Positions 16,345-26,042 of a stretch of 64,000 nucleotides of DNA are shown one piece after another; the first letter of the stretch is position 1, and the number at the start of each line of letters is the position of its first letter. The notes under the pieces were generated by a model, which worked only from the letters and a program-made list of their open reading frames with translations, made no database searches and had not been told where the DNA came from. This DNA is from Algoriphagus sp. (GTDB lineage Bacteria; Bacteroidota; Bacteroidia; Cytophagales; Cyclobacteriaceae), in contig NZ_JAUXYL010000038.1 of NCBI RefSeq assembly GCF_030694375.1, forward strand, positions 124,001 to 188,000, written 5' to 3'. Position numbers and translations under genes: made by a program.

Positions 16345-17745
16345 ATGAAAATGCAGAATAGTGCCAAATCCTTTTTTTTCGCGAAGCTAATCTTGGGAGG
16401 CTTGTTGCTTTCGGGTGCTTGTAAAAGCTTGGATCCAAACTTGATCCCGGCTACAATACCTGTTCCGGCGGCATATTCAGAGGTGAATGTTCCGGTTCGC
16501 ATACCCCTTGGCACCTTGGAAAACCTGCTCAACCAGCGCATTCCTCCAGTTCTTTTTCAGGAAAAGGCAATGGATCTCGGCAATGGAATAGTCGGAGATT
16601 TGAATTTTTCCAGAAATGGAATGACAAAAATTCAACCGATAGACAAAGATAAAATACAAATCCAGCTTCCTATTCGTATCAGAGGCGAAGTTGGACTGAA
16701 GCCGGGGGGATTGCGGAATCTATTTCAATCAAAGGTCCCTTTGGATCAATCCTTTGCTCCTGTTTTCCTGATCAATCCCATAGTCAATGAAAACTGGTCA
16801 ATGGGGATTTCTGAGTTTGAACTGCTGGACTTAGGGGGGAAAATGAGTTTTAATGTCTTGGGGATGGAACTTGATTTGAGCCAAATGATCCGAAATGAAA
16901 TTCGGGATTATGCGGCAACTCATCTGACTTCCAAACCGGACCTTGTCCGATTAAAACCCTTGGTTGATCAGATTTGGAACGAAGTGGGTCAACCTGTCTT
17001 TGTGGACTTCCAGGGTAAAAAAATGGCCTTTTCCATTCAGCCTGACTCGGTGAAACTGTCCGAAAATTTTTCGCCAAATGAAGGATATCACCTCAACTTG
17101 GGAATGAAAGGAAAAGTGAATCTGCATCCGGCTGATGCCGCACCCAGCAGGCCCTCACCATTGCCTAAACTGACCGAGAATAAGAGTGCAAAAAATACGC
17201 TCGAAATCCTGATTCCCCTTCGTTTGACCTACGCTGAAATTGATGAACTCCTGCGGGAAAATTTTGGAAACCAGGCCATTCGGGTCAATAAAACGACGGT
17301 ATTTCGCCCTGACAATTTCAAGTCCCAAGCCTATGGTGAAAAGCTTGGAATAAAAATGGATTTTCACGCAGAGCAAAGCAATGGGAAGCAAATAAAGGGA
17401 ATGTTGTTCTTGGTAGGTTTGCCAGCCTTTGACAGTAAGGAGCAGGTTTTGATTTTTGATCAGGTTAATTTTCACCTGGCAAGTGACAATCCCAAAGCAA
17501 AGACCGCAGCAGCTTTGAAAAAAGGTAAAATCATCCGTCAGCTCAATCAAAAGCTTCGTTTTCCAATGGCCGAAGTATTGGCGGAAAGTTTAGGAGGGAT
17601 TCAGGAGCGACTCGCTTTTGAGACGCCAATTGCCGATCTCAGAATCATCGATTTGAAAATTTTCCCCAATGGATTCTATCCGACTCCCTCCGGGCTGGAG
17701 ATCCAGTTAAAAGCAACGGGAAAGTCGGACATCGCATGGAAATAA
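16345..17745 (+). CDS. DUF4403 family lipoprotein
   Basis: The 466-residue protein has a lipobox with Cys26 (LLLSGACKSL) and the long beta-rich body of DUF4403, a Bacteroidota envelope family of unknown function. Two similar halves can be seen: VNVPVRIPLGTLENLLNQ near residue 50 and ILIPLRLTYAEIDELLREN near residue 290. Both resemble the start of a lipid-binding tubular domain. That resemblance is an inference from pattern. It ends at a bidirectional hairpin facing the HEAT gene. Confidence 0.88.
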   Translation: MKMQNSAKSFFFAKLILGGLLLSGACKSLDPNLIPATIPVPAAYSEVNVPVRIPLGTLENLLNQRIPPVLFQEKAMDLGNGIVGDLNFSRNGMTKIQPIDKDKIQIQLPIRIRGEVGLKPGGLRNLFQSKVPLDQSFAPVFLINPIVNENWSMGISEFELLDLGGKMSFNVLGMELDLSQMIRNEIRDYAATHLTSKPDLVRLKPLVDQIWNEVGQPVFVDFQGKKMAFSIQPDSVKLSENFSPNEGYHLNLGMKGKVNLHPADAAPSRPSPLPKLTENKSAKNTLEILIPLRLTYAEIDELLRENFGNQAIRVNKTTVFRPDNFKSQAYGEKLGIKMDFHAEQSNGKQIKGMLFLVGLPAFDSKEQVLIFDQVNFHLASDNPKAKTAAALKKGKIIRQLNQKLRFPMAEVLAESLGGIQERLAFETPIADLRIIDLKIFPNGFYPTPSGLEIQLKATGKSDIAWK

Positions 17746-17746
17746 A

Positions 17747-17776
17747 AAAAGCTGCCCTCTTGATCGGACAGCTTTT
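17747..17776. terminator. Bidirectional terminator between convergent genes
   Basis: AAAAGCTG (17747-17754) and CAGCTTTT (17769-17776) form an 8-bp stem. The A-run on the left and T-run on the right fit termination in both directions, for DUF4403 and for the HEAT gene. Confidence 0.8.
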
Positions 17777-17795
17777 CAAAAGTTCATGAGTTTGG

Positions 17796-18287
17796 TCACT
17801 TCATTTTCTTCATCATCTCACCTGCCACAGATTTGATGTTTTCATCCAGAAAATTTTTGGAGATTTTATCAATCTTGGATTTTAGGTTTGATTCCAGTTT
17901 ACTCGCTTTTGCAGAGAGTAAGCCAAACTTGACCACTGAAGGATCTTTGTCCTCAAGAGAATGATTCAAAATGGCCTGTGCACCGGCTGAATTGCGTTTT
18001 TGTGCGCCATAGGCTGCGGCTACCCGAATGGGAGCAGAACCGACCGTTGCTGCATTTTCCAGAATCTTATCCGCTTCATCGCCCTGAATAAACCCAACCA
18101 AGTAAGCTGCCTTTATTGCCAGGTTTTCATCGCTGCTCGCCACCAATTCCTTCAAAAAAGGAAGTGCATCCTCTCCAAATTTCAAAGCGGCTGCAGGATA
18201 GTCCAATTCATCCTGTCGGAGAAAGGCCAGGAGTTCGTTTGTCGAAGAAGCTCCGTGGTTACTCCCTGTTGTTCGTCGTTGTGCCAT
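17796..18287 (-). CDS. HEAT-repeat-like protein linked to the LGFP metalloprotease
   Basis: The 163-residue protein has no signal peptide. Repeating helix pairs such as ALPFLKELVASSDENLAIKAAYLVGFI and PIRVAAAYGAQKRNSAGAQAIL match the HEAT-like pattern, with a Lys-rich tail (MMKKMK). It starts 12 bp after the LGFP metalloprotease stop, so the two are co-transcribed. Such helical solenoids bind proteins; here it may be a chaperone, inhibitor or immunity-type partner of the upstream enzyme, but only proximity supports this. Confidence 0.75.
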   Translation of the reverse strand: MAQRRTTGSNHGASSTNELLAFLRQDELDYPAAALKFGEDALPFLKELVASSDENLAIKAAYLVGFIQGDEADKILENAATVGSAPIRVAAAYGAQKRNSAGAQAILNHSLEDKDPSVVKFGLLSAKASKLESNLKSKIDKISKNFLDENIKSVAGEMMKKMK

Positions 18288-18299
18288 GATATTTAAGAG

Positions 18300-19559
18300 T
18301 TAAAGTTGAGTACTGAGTGTAGAGTTACGCATCGTGGTGGACTCGCTGGAGATCAGATCAGGGGGAGGATTGGTGATGTTGAACGTCCCCAAGCCGGTCA
18401 TCAGCCGGTCATTGTTACTCACGTGGCTCAAACCTAATACATGGCCAAACTCATGTGCCAATGTCCAACGACTTGCTGATCGGACCACCACACATCCGGG
18501 TCTTCCCGCAGGATGGGCTGCACAGCCGTTATAGCCGGGTACAGTACTTCGCACATAATAGACTACCAGGTCATTTCCGCCCATAAAGTTTCGGTTTCCA
18601 AATAGCGAATTTTGCTCAGCAGTAGTCTGCCCCATGAAGCAGCCTCCCACATCTACGTCGGTAAGTGTTGGCAAACTCAGATTCTCGGTAGTCACCCAAT
18701 CCACCCGAATACCGGCCACCGCAAAAACCTCCTGCATGGCAGCAAATTGTTGGTTTAAGGTAAAGCTGGTAGGGTTTTCGAGGATTTTCACATGGATTCT
18801 CACCCGCTCACGCAAAACCCGTGTCCCGGCAGTGCTGGACCAATAGATACTTCCCCGCTGGAAATGGGAAATTCGACCTGTGCCGCCAAAGACTGCCAAT
18901 TCATCGGAAGTTGGATAGCCTAACACACTTCGTTCCCAGCCCAAAGCCTTCCATTGCTCCCGGATAAGTCCATGCACCTCCCAAGCGCCTGTGCTAGGGG
19001 ACCAGTAGATGCTTCCTCCCTGGAAATGATTGTATCTGCCTATTCCATCCGGACAAGTCATCTCATTGGTCAGGGGATAGCCCAGAAAACTGCGCTCCCA
19101 TCCCAAAGACGAATACTTCGCCCGAATAGCTCCATGTATCTCCCAGGCTCCCGTAGACGGGCTCCAATAGATACTTCCTCCCTGAAAGTGATTGTACCTA
19201 CCGATGCCATCAGGTGTGGCGGTCTCATCGGTGATCGGATAACCTAAAAAGCTTCGTTCCCAGCCCAGAGATTGCCAGCGAGCTCTGATCAACCCATGCA
19301 CTTCATGGGCACCTGTGGAAGGATGATAATAAATCGATCCATTTGCATAATGCTGAAAAGAACCTACACCATCCGGACATTTTGTAATCGGAGTGGTATT
19401 CGGCCCCAGCCATCCTCCTGAGCCTCCAAGGGCCAGGTACTTCTGTGTGATAGGATGCTGATACTTGAGGAGATCTTGAATAGATCTAATTTGATGTTCA
19501 CTCAGTACCAGTTGTTCCTCTCTCAACACCAGATTTGGGTCAATTTTTAGTTTTGACAT
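18300..19559 (-). CDS. LGFP-repeat protein with C-terminal zinc metalloprotease domain
   Basis: The 419-residue protein has four LGFP repeats of about 54 residues (residues 41-248; LGYP and SFLGYPIT motifs). LGFP repeats bind cell-wall or surface polymers and are best known in actinobacteria. The C-terminal part ends with HEFGHVLGLSH (His369, Glu370, His373, His379), the extended zinc signature of metzincin-like proteases, followed by a Met (RLMTG) where metzincins have a Met-turn. I see no signal peptide, so either export is unusual or the protein acts inside. The HEAT gene follows in the same operon. Confidence 0.9.
   Translation of the reverse strand: MSKLKIDPNLVLREEQLVLSEHQIRSIQDLLKYQHPITQKYLALGGSGGWLGPNTTPITKCPDGVGSFQHYANGSIYYHPSTGAHEVHGLIRARWQSLGWERSFLGYPITDETATPDGIGRYNHFQGGSIYWSPSTGAWEIHGAIRAKYSSLGWERSFLGYPLTNEMTCPDGIGRYNHFQGGSIYWSPSTGAWEVHGLIREQWKALGWERSVLGYPTSDELAVFGGTGRISHFQRGSIYWSSTAGTRVLRERVRIHVKILENPTSFTLNQQFAAMQEVFAVAGIRVDWVTTENLSLPTLTDVDVGGCFMGQTTAEQNSLFGNRNFMGGNDLVVYYVRSTVPGYNGCAAHPAGRPGCVVVRSASRWTLAHEFGHVLGLSHVSNNDRLMTGLGTFNITNPPPDLISSESTTMRNSTLSTQL
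18816..19439 (-). repeat. Coding tandem repeats of the LGFP units
   Basis: Four units with a 162-bp period encode residues 41-248. Units 2 and 3 share long stretches such as DGIGRYNHFQGGSIYWSPST at the protein level, which implies recent duplication or gene conversion. Confidence 0.8.
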
Positions 19560-19666
19560 AGCGTTGGGGAAAAATGGTGGAATAAAAATTTACAATCGAA
19601 TTTACCTATATTCCATTGATATCAAAGGAATTATGCAATTTTTTAACCGCTAAATTCTACTTTCAA

Positions 19667-20344
19667 CTACCAGTTTTTTATCAAGTCCCTGTAGTTTATA
19701 ATTCCTTTTCGCTCTGCCACTTTTAGTAGTTTCAGAAAAAGTTGGGCAGTTAAAAATGCATCACCTGCCGCAGTGTGCCGATCATCCGTGTCAATCCCAT
19801 ATCGTTCGCAAAGGGCATCCAAGCTATAAGTACCCATCTTGATTCTGTTTTGATCAGCTTGTGGACCATGCTCCAACCTGATCGCCAAGCTAAGGGTGTC
19901 AACTCCCGCATTGGGTAATTGATCCAGGCCAAAATCGCTCAGCTGTCTGTTGATCATTTCCAGATCAAATCCAAGATGATGCCCTACCAGGATTGAATTG
20001 CCTAAATAAGGCAAAAGCCTCCGGACAAATTCTTCCTTGGAAATCTGATCAGGGATGTCAACCAATCCATGAATCTGGGCTGTTTTACCACCAGTGTTTT
20101 CAGAAAGTGGATACCATTCCACCGCAGTGGGGATTTGGATTTTCAATTCGGAAACTTTCACTGCCCCAAAGGATAGAATCGAATCCCGGGAAGGGTCCAA
20201 TCCTGTAGTCTCCGTATCCAATACAGTAAAATTCAACTGGTCAATGGATCGAATCCCCGGAATGGTCTGCTCATTTGCCGCTAAAAAATCACGGATAAAT
20301 TCCAATCGTTCGTGTTTTGGCTTCCAAAATTCCCACCAGCTCAT
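19667..20344 (-). CDS. DEDD-family 3'-5' exonuclease (DnaQ-like)
   Basis: The 225-residue protein has Exo I Asp43/Glu45 in LDTETTGLD, an Exo II region with FDLEMINRQL, and Exo III His190 and Asp195 in RHTAAGDAFLTAQ, so it is the DEDDh type. Its ATG overlaps the upstream stop as ATGA. Related exonucleases often follow DUF294 proteins at the end of acetate operons. A role in nucleic acid or nucleotide turnover is likely, but the link to acetate is only genomic. Confidence 0.9.
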   Translation of the reverse strand: MSWWEFWKPKHERLEFIRDFLAANEQTIPGIRSIDQLNFTVLDTETTGLDPSRDSILSFGAVKVSELKIQIPTAVEWYPLSENTGGKTAQIHGLVDIPDQISKEEFVRRLLPYLGNSILVGHHLGFDLEMINRQLSDFGLDQLPNAGVDTLSLAIRLEHGPQADQNRIKMGTYSLDALCERYGIDTDDRHTAAGDAFLTAQLFLKLLKVAERKGIINYRDLIKNW

Positions 20345-22287
20345 CGCCTGAAATAGTCTAGTTGAAACCGGATATTGACGATTTCCTGTAACTCGGATAT
20401 CGGAGCGAAGGCATTTTTCAAAAGTTGCCGCTGAAGTTTCCCCAAGGATTTTGGATTGATGTATCGTCCATTGTTTTTGTTTTGCAAACCTTCCAATGCC
20501 CGCATTCGCATCAAAATTTCGTATGCTTTTCCGGCTTGGGAATAAAGTTCCGAATTGGAAGATTCCAGCTCCGCTAACTTTTCGAATCGCTGAAAAGTAT
20601 TATTGATTCCCACAATCTGATGACTCAGTACCAGCAAACGAGCCAGATCTGTCAAAGGCAACATCGCCCGAAGTTTAATGTCAAACTGATCTCTGTTTTC
20701 ACCTGATTTTTCCACAACGAAATCCCTGAAAAAACCGAGGGGAGGTGGGTTTTTCATCGCATTTTGAGCTAAAAAATTTAAGAAAATCTGTTTCTTCCCG
20801 ATTTCCTGATAGATATGATCGGAGAGTTCAGCAGCCAAAGCATTACTGCCTGCCACAGACCTAAAATCAAAGAAAATCGAAACCTTCATCAAAGCTTCAG
20901 GAGAGGGGTGAAGAATCCAATCCGAAAAATAATTCTTCCAAACCGAAAGCGGCTGAATCCACTCCGGATTGCTTGCCATGATTTTACCCGGACAGGGATC
21001 AAAGCCACACGCCAAAAGAACTTCAACCACGCCTTCACCCAACTTGAGGAAATATTCGGCAGCCTTGGACTGAAGTCCTTCGGCCACATCTTCATAGAGA
21101 ATGGCGTTATCCAGATCGGTTCGAAGCAATTGTTCTTCCCGGCCCTCACTTCCCATGGATAAAAAGCAAAACCGGGTGGAGTTCATTTCAGGATACTCGG
21201 CTTTCAATTCGGTTTTTGCGATTTCCAAGGCCTGCCGGATGATCACATCGTTGATTTCGGTCATGACCGAAGCGACGAATTCCATGGAAACTTCATTTTC
21301 GAGGTAATAGCAAAGCATCTGTTCCGCACGATCACGAATTTTCCGCATTTCACCCACCTCCTGCGTGTTCATCAGTCCGTGAATGAGTACCGCAGGACTG
21401 TTACCCATCGAGAGAAATACATCATGGTCCGAAATGATCCCGCACACCGGACTTTTGTCCGTGCCATCCCCGGTCAGGACCAAATGGTGCAGGCGGTGAC
21501 GGATCATGGTCAGGTAAAGGTTGGAAAAGCCATCCTGCTTCTTTCGGGTAATCACCGGACTGGTCATGACTTGTGAGACCGGATTTTTAGGTGAAATTTC
21601 CGAAGCTAAAACTCGGCTCCGCAAATCTTTGTCTGTCAAAATACCCAATGGAAAATCCTGTGAATCGCAAATTACAATACTGCTGACCTGAGCTTCTGCC
21701 ATCAGTTTTGCGGCACTTTGGATTGATGTTTCAGGAGGGCAATTCAATACCTTTTCGGAAAAGTTGACTGCTGACTGATCCGAAAAAATCAAAAGGGAAT
21801 GATCTCCCGATGCTTTTTTTAACTCACTTCTTGCTTTTTGTCCCTGCGAAAGATCCTGCCTGACTACGACTTGCCCTGCTGCAAATCCTGCTGCAAAAAA
21901 GAGTGCGACGCGACTGTTTTCCTCCAGAATCTTTTCAAAAACAGCAACAGGAATGGCATAAATCAGACTGTTTTCGATGACTTTGGAAGTCAGGAGATAG
22001 GGCCTTTTACCCAATAAAGCCAATACCCCAAATACATCCCCCTCGTCGCATACTTCCCGGATTTCCTCGCCCTTTTGAGAAGTCTCTACCAAATGGATGA
22101 TCCCTTCCTTGAGAATGAAAAAATGAGGTCTTGCGGCCTCACCTTGCTGAAATAAAATCTCGCCTTGTTCTAGATACTGTACTGCTACACTTTGAGCCAC
22201 ACGGGTCAGATCCCCATCTCCCAAAAAGGAAAAAGGAGGGAATCTTTTCAGAAACTCCGCGACTCGGTTGACAATGACGTTGGACAT
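20341..22287 (-). CDS. DUF294 nucleotidyltransferase-like regulator with cNMP-binding and CBS domains
   Basis: The 648-residue protein has an N-terminal cyclic-nucleotide-binding domain (about 1-135), a CBS pair (about 175-300), a DUF294 nucleotidyltransferase-like domain with MGSEGREEQLLRTDLDNAI near residue 390, and the DUF294 C-terminal domain to the end. GSxGR and D-x-D resemble GlnD-type uridylyltransferases. It lies directly after acs and an ActP-like transporter, so I infer that it modifies or senses one of them in response to nucleotide state. No signal peptide; cytoplasmic. Confidence 0.9.
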   Translation of the reverse strand: MSNVIVNRVAEFLKRFPPFSFLGDGDLTRVAQSVAVQYLEQGEILFQQGEAARPHFFILKEGIIHLVETSQKGEEIREVCDEGDVFGVLALLGKRPYLLTSKVIENSLIYAIPVAVFEKILEENSRVALFFAAGFAAGQVVVRQDLSQGQKARSELKKASGDHSLLIFSDQSAVNFSEKVLNCPPETSIQSAAKLMAEAQVSSIVICDSQDFPLGILTDKDLRSRVLASEISPKNPVSQVMTSPVITRKKQDGFSNLYLTMIRHRLHHLVLTGDGTDKSPVCGIISDHDVFLSMGNSPAVLIHGLMNTQEVGEMRKIRDRAEQMLCYYLENEVSMEFVASVMTEINDVIIRQALEIAKTELKAEYPEMNSTRFCFLSMGSEGREEQLLRTDLDNAILYEDVAEGLQSKAAEYFLKLGEGVVEVLLACGFDPCPGKIMASNPEWIQPLSVWKNYFSDWILHPSPEALMKVSIFFDFRSVAGSNALAAELSDHIYQEIGKKQIFLNFLAQNAMKNPPPLGFFRDFVVEKSGENRDQFDIKLRAMLPLTDLARLLVLSHQIVGINNTFQRFEKLAELESSNSELYSQAGKAYEILMRMRALEGLQNKNNGRYINPKSLGKLQRQLLKNAFAPISELQEIVNIRFQLDYFRR

Positions 22288-22389
22288 TTTGAAAGTATCT
22301 AGTATCTAGATTTTAGTATCAAGATCAAAGTAAGGATAAAAGAGACTGGAAATTCAGAACGCGGAAAATTGGTATAGCTCAACCAAAAA

Positions 22390-22426
22390 CTTCCTAGCTT
22401 CCAAACTTCCTTGCCTCCCAACTCCA
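22390..22426. repeat. Polypyrimidine short repeat (cttccnnncttcc type), copy 1
   Basis: Repeats of cttcctagcttccaaacttcc and similar words fill the end of the acs-DUF294 gap. A longer relative lies at 35461-35528. No gene is encoded. Confidence 0.5.
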
Positions 22427-24319
22427 CTATTTTCTTCCTTCAATAATCTTCTCTACCACATCCGGATCCAGCAAAGTACTGGTGTCGCCCATGCTGTCCA
22501 GACTTCCTTCGGCTACTTTTCTCAGAATTCGACGCATGATCTTTCCTGATCGGGTTTTTGGAAGTCCCGGCACAATTTGAATTTTATCCGGCTTAGCAAT
22601 GGGTCCAATAATCTTAGAAACCATTTCTTTAATCTCATTTATCAGATTTTCTTCTGTACGGTTGGTCATATCACAGATGACATAGGCATAAATACCCTGA
22701 CCTTTGACTTCATGTGGATAAGCTACTACGGCTGATTCGATGACTTTTGGATGCTCATTGATGGCATTTTCCACTTCGGCAGTTCCCATTCGGTGTCCTG
22801 AGACGTTGATTACATCATCGACTCGACCTAGGATTCGGTAGTAGCCGTCATGATCCCGCTTCACTCCATCTCCGGTAAAGTACATTCCCTTATAGGCTGA
22901 AAAATAGGTTTGCTTGCACCGATCGTGATCCCCATAGGTCGTCCGGATCATGGAGGGCCAGGGAAATTTGATGCAGAGATTTCCTTCTACAGAATTTCCT
23001 TTCAGTTCATTTCCTTCCGGGTCTACGATGCAAAGCTGGATTCCGGGCAGTGGCAAAGTGGCATATGCCGGTTTGGTAGGAGTGATGCCTGCTAGAGGAG
23101 AAATCAAAATTCCTCCGGTTTCAGTCTGCCACCAGGTATCGACGATCGGGCACCTTCCTTTCCCAATATGTGTGTGGTACCAGTGCCAAGCTTCCTCGTT
23201 GATGGGTTCACCGACTGATCCGAGAACTTTGAGCGAACTCAGGTCATACCCTTGGATAGGATCAGTGCCGAAAGCCTGAAGTGCACGGATGGCGGTAGGG
23301 GCGGTATAAAACACATTCACTTTATGTTTTTCAATCACTTCCCAAAATCTGCTGGGATTCGGGTAGGTCGGAACACCCTCAAACATCAGGGTAGTGGCTC
23401 CAGCCAAGAGTGGTCCGTAGACTATGTAAGAATGTCCTGTAATCCAACCGATGTCAGCTGTACACCAGTACACATCTCCGGGCGAATACTGAAACACATT
23501 CGAAAATGAATATTGGGTATAAACCATGTAGCCCCCGGTGGTATGCACCACTCCTTTGGGTTTGCCTGTAGAGCCTGAGGTGTATAGAATAAAAAGCATG
23601 TCCTCACTGTCCATTTCTTCGGCCACATGCTTTTCCGATTGTCCTGCCATGACCTCATGCCACCAAAAATCACGGCCGTCTTTCATGGTGACTTCCTGAC
23701 CAGTTCGTTGGTAGACGATCACGGTCTCCACGGATGATTTTTCCAGGGCTTCATCTACCACGGATTTCACTCCGATTTTCTTATTGCCCCGATAATTGCC
23801 ATCCGAAGTTAAAATTGCCTTGGCCTCACAGTCAATCACCCGATCGGCGAGTGCATTACTCGAAAATCCGGCAAAAACCACGGAATGAATGGCTCCGATT
23901 CTGGCACAGGCTAGCATGGCAATCGCAGCCTCAGGCACCATCGGCATGTATATAATTACCCGATCGCCTTTTTTGATTCCTTTATCTTGCAAAACATTCG
24001 AAAATCGGCAAACTTCCTCATAAAGCTCCCGGTAGGTAATGGTCCGCGTAGGCTCAGTTGGCTCGCTCGGTTCCCAGATGATCGCCGGGCGGTCACCGAT
24101 CGTATAGAGATGTCGCTCAAAAATATTCTCTGTGATATTCAGCTTGGCATTGACAAACCACTTCACATCCGGTCCATCGAAATTCCATTTCAGGACACTG
24201 TCCCAACGCTTTCTCCAATGAAAGGAATCGGCAATTCTGGCCCAGAATTCTTCGGGCTGAGCTATGCTTTTTTGGTATTCGTAGAGGTATCCACTGAGGG
24301 TATGTAATCGATCACTCAT
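22427..24319 (-). CDS. acs: Acetyl-CoA synthetase
   Basis: The 630-residue protein has the AMP-forming adenylation motifs in order: LYTSGSTGKPKGVVHTTGGY near residue 245, the catalytic DTWWQTETGG near residue 400, YFTGDGVKRD near residue 490, and the regulatory Lys593 in TRSGKIMRRILRK. It converts acetate, ATP and CoA to acetyl-CoA, through an acetyl-adenylate. Lys593 is the residue that family members acetylate to switch the enzyme off. It sits between the acetate-type symporter and the DUF294 regulator, 29 bp from the symporter stop. Confidence 0.97.
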   Translation of the reverse strand: MSDRLHTLSGYLYEYQKSIAQPEEFWARIADSFHWRKRWDSVLKWNFDGPDVKWFVNAKLNITENIFERHLYTIGDRPAIIWEPSEPTEPTRTITYRELYEEVCRFSNVLQDKGIKKGDRVIIYMPMVPEAAIAMLACARIGAIHSVVFAGFSSNALADRVIDCEAKAILTSDGNYRGNKKIGVKSVVDEALEKSSVETVIVYQRTGQEVTMKDGRDFWWHEVMAGQSEKHVAEEMDSEDMLFILYTSGSTGKPKGVVHTTGGYMVYTQYSFSNVFQYSPGDVYWCTADIGWITGHSYIVYGPLLAGATTLMFEGVPTYPNPSRFWEVIEKHKVNVFYTAPTAIRALQAFGTDPIQGYDLSSLKVLGSVGEPINEEAWHWYHTHIGKGRCPIVDTWWQTETGGILISPLAGITPTKPAYATLPLPGIQLCIVDPEGNELKGNSVEGNLCIKFPWPSMIRTTYGDHDRCKQTYFSAYKGMYFTGDGVKRDHDGYYRILGRVDDVINVSGHRMGTAEVENAINEHPKVIESAVVAYPHEVKGQGIYAYVICDMTNRTEENLINEIKEMVSKIIGPIAKPDKIQIVPGLPKTRSGKIMRRILRKVAEGSLDSMGDTSTLLDPDVVEKIIEGRK

Positions 24320-24348
24320 GATATTTTAGGTTTTTGGGTGCTGAAATT

Positions 24349-26034
24349 CTAATGATTATGTGCTGATCCCGCCCCTTTCGGAATCCTGATTTCCTGAATC
24401 AAATCCTGAACATGCTGAGGTGGGGCAGGAGTGAATTTCGAAACGAAATAGCACATCAGAAAATTGAGCAACATGCCGAGGGAACCGATGCCTTCCGGAG
24501 ATATTCCAAACCACCAATGCTCCAGGGTATTGAGTTCTGGGCTGAGGAATTTGAAGTAGGTAATATAACCAATTGTGAAAATCAAACCTGAAATCATTCC
24601 CACGATGGCCCCTTCCTTGTTTATTCGGGTAGAAAATATTCCCAAAATAATCACCGGAAAGAAGGATGCCGCTGCTAATCCAAAGGCAAAGGCTACTACT
24701 TCGGCCACAAATCCGGGCGGATTTACTCCGAAATATCCCGCAAATAACACCGCTCCTGCTGCGGCAATCCGGGCGATTCGAAGCTCCTTTTTCTCCGAAA
24801 TTCTGGGATTGAAAGTCTTGACCAAATCACGGGATACGGAAGTGGAGATGACCAAGAGTAAACCTGCTGCTGTCGAAAGCGCTGCCGCCATGGCTCCTGC
24901 TGCGACCAATCCCACTACCCAATTGGGCAGGTTTGCGATCTCCGGACTTGCCAAGACCATAATGTCCTTATCAATGCTCAGTTCATTGGCCGATGGGTCG
25001 GCTAGGTATTGGACTTTGCCGTCCCCGTTTTTGTCATCGACAGAAATGAGATTGGTTTTTTGCCAGTTTTGAACCCATACGGGCAATTCGGAAATATTCT
25101 TTTCTGAAGTGGAATTGATCGCGTTGTAGATTCCAAATGCTGCTACCGCCGGAGCTGTAGTGTATAGGATCGCAATAAAAGCCAAGGCATACCCTGCTGA
25201 AAGCCGTGCATCTTTGACTCTCGGTACTGTGAAAAAGCGGACAATCACGTGCGGTAATCCGGCTGTCCCGACCATCAATGCCAGGGTGATCATTAGCATA
25301 TCTGCCATCCCTTTTCTTCCGGCAGTGTATTCGGCAAAGCCCAAATCAGCAAGCACTCCATCCAGTTTTGCCAGAAGTGGAGTCCCGTCCGCCACGCTTC
25401 CACCCAAACCTAGCTGAGGGATAGGGTTTCCCGTCAGCTGCATGGAAATGAAAATCGCAGGGACCATATAAGCAAAAATCAGCACGCAAAACTGGGCTAC
25501 TTGGGTATAAGTGATTCCTTTCATTCCCCCCAATACCGCATAGAAAAACACAATGCACATCCCGATCACCACGCCCCATTCGATGGGAATTTCCAGATAA
25601 CGGGAAAAGACAATCCCCACGCCGCGCATTTGTCCGGCGACATAGGTAAAGGAGATAAACAGCGCGCAAATCACTGCCACCACTCGGGCTTTGTTGGAAT
25701 AATAGCGGTCGCCGACAAAGTCAGGTACGGTGAATTTTCCAAATTTCCTCAAATAAGGTGCAAGCAACAGCGCAAGCAAGACATAGCCTCCAGTCCAGCC
25801 CATCAGATAGACCGAACCATCGTATCCGGAAAAGGAGATCAATCCTGCCATGGAAATGAAGGATGCTGCAGACATCCAGTCCGCCGCTGTCGCCATGCCG
25901 TTGGCCAATGGGGAAACGCCCCCTCCAGCGATGTAAAACTCATTAGTCGAGCCGGCACGCGACCAGATCGCAATACCGATGTAAACAGCAAAAGAAAGTC
26001 CGACGAGTATATAGGTCCAGGTAAGTATGTCCAT
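24349..26034 (-). CDS. Sodium:solute symporter, ActP-like acetate transporter
   Basis: The 561-residue protein has the 13-14 hydrophobic segments of the sodium:solute symporter family. The N-terminus FYIAGGGVSPLANGMATAADWMSAASF is the family's Na+ site region. It is larger than a plain ActP because of a polar loop near residues 315-360. It is preceded by DUF4212, the small partner subunit of such transporters, and followed by acs, so acetate or another short monocarboxylate is the likely substrate. Confidence 0.92.
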   Translation of the reverse strand: MDILTWTYILVGLSFAVYIGIAIWSRAGSTNEFYIAGGGVSPLANGMATAADWMSAASFISMAGLISFSGYDGSVYLMGWTGGYVLLALLLAPYLRKFGKFTVPDFVGDRYYSNKARVVAVICALFISFTYVAGQMRGVGIVFSRYLEIPIEWGVVIGMCIVFFYAVLGGMKGITYTQVAQFCVLIFAYMVPAIFISMQLTGNPIPQLGLGGSVADGTPLLAKLDGVLADLGFAEYTAGRKGMADMLMITLALMVGTAGLPHVIVRFFTVPRVKDARLSAGYALAFIAILYTTAPAVAAFGIYNAINSTSEKNISELPVWVQNWQKTNLISVDDKNGDGKVQYLADPSANELSIDKDIMVLASPEIANLPNWVVGLVAAGAMAAALSTAAGLLLVISTSVSRDLVKTFNPRISEKKELRIARIAAAGAVLFAGYFGVNPPGFVAEVVAFAFGLAAASFFPVIILGIFSTRINKEGAIVGMISGLIFTIGYITYFKFLSPELNTLEHWWFGISPEGIGSLGMLLNFLMCYFVSKFTPAPPQHVQDLIQEIRIPKGAGSAHNH

Positions 26035-26042
26035 GGTAAAAA

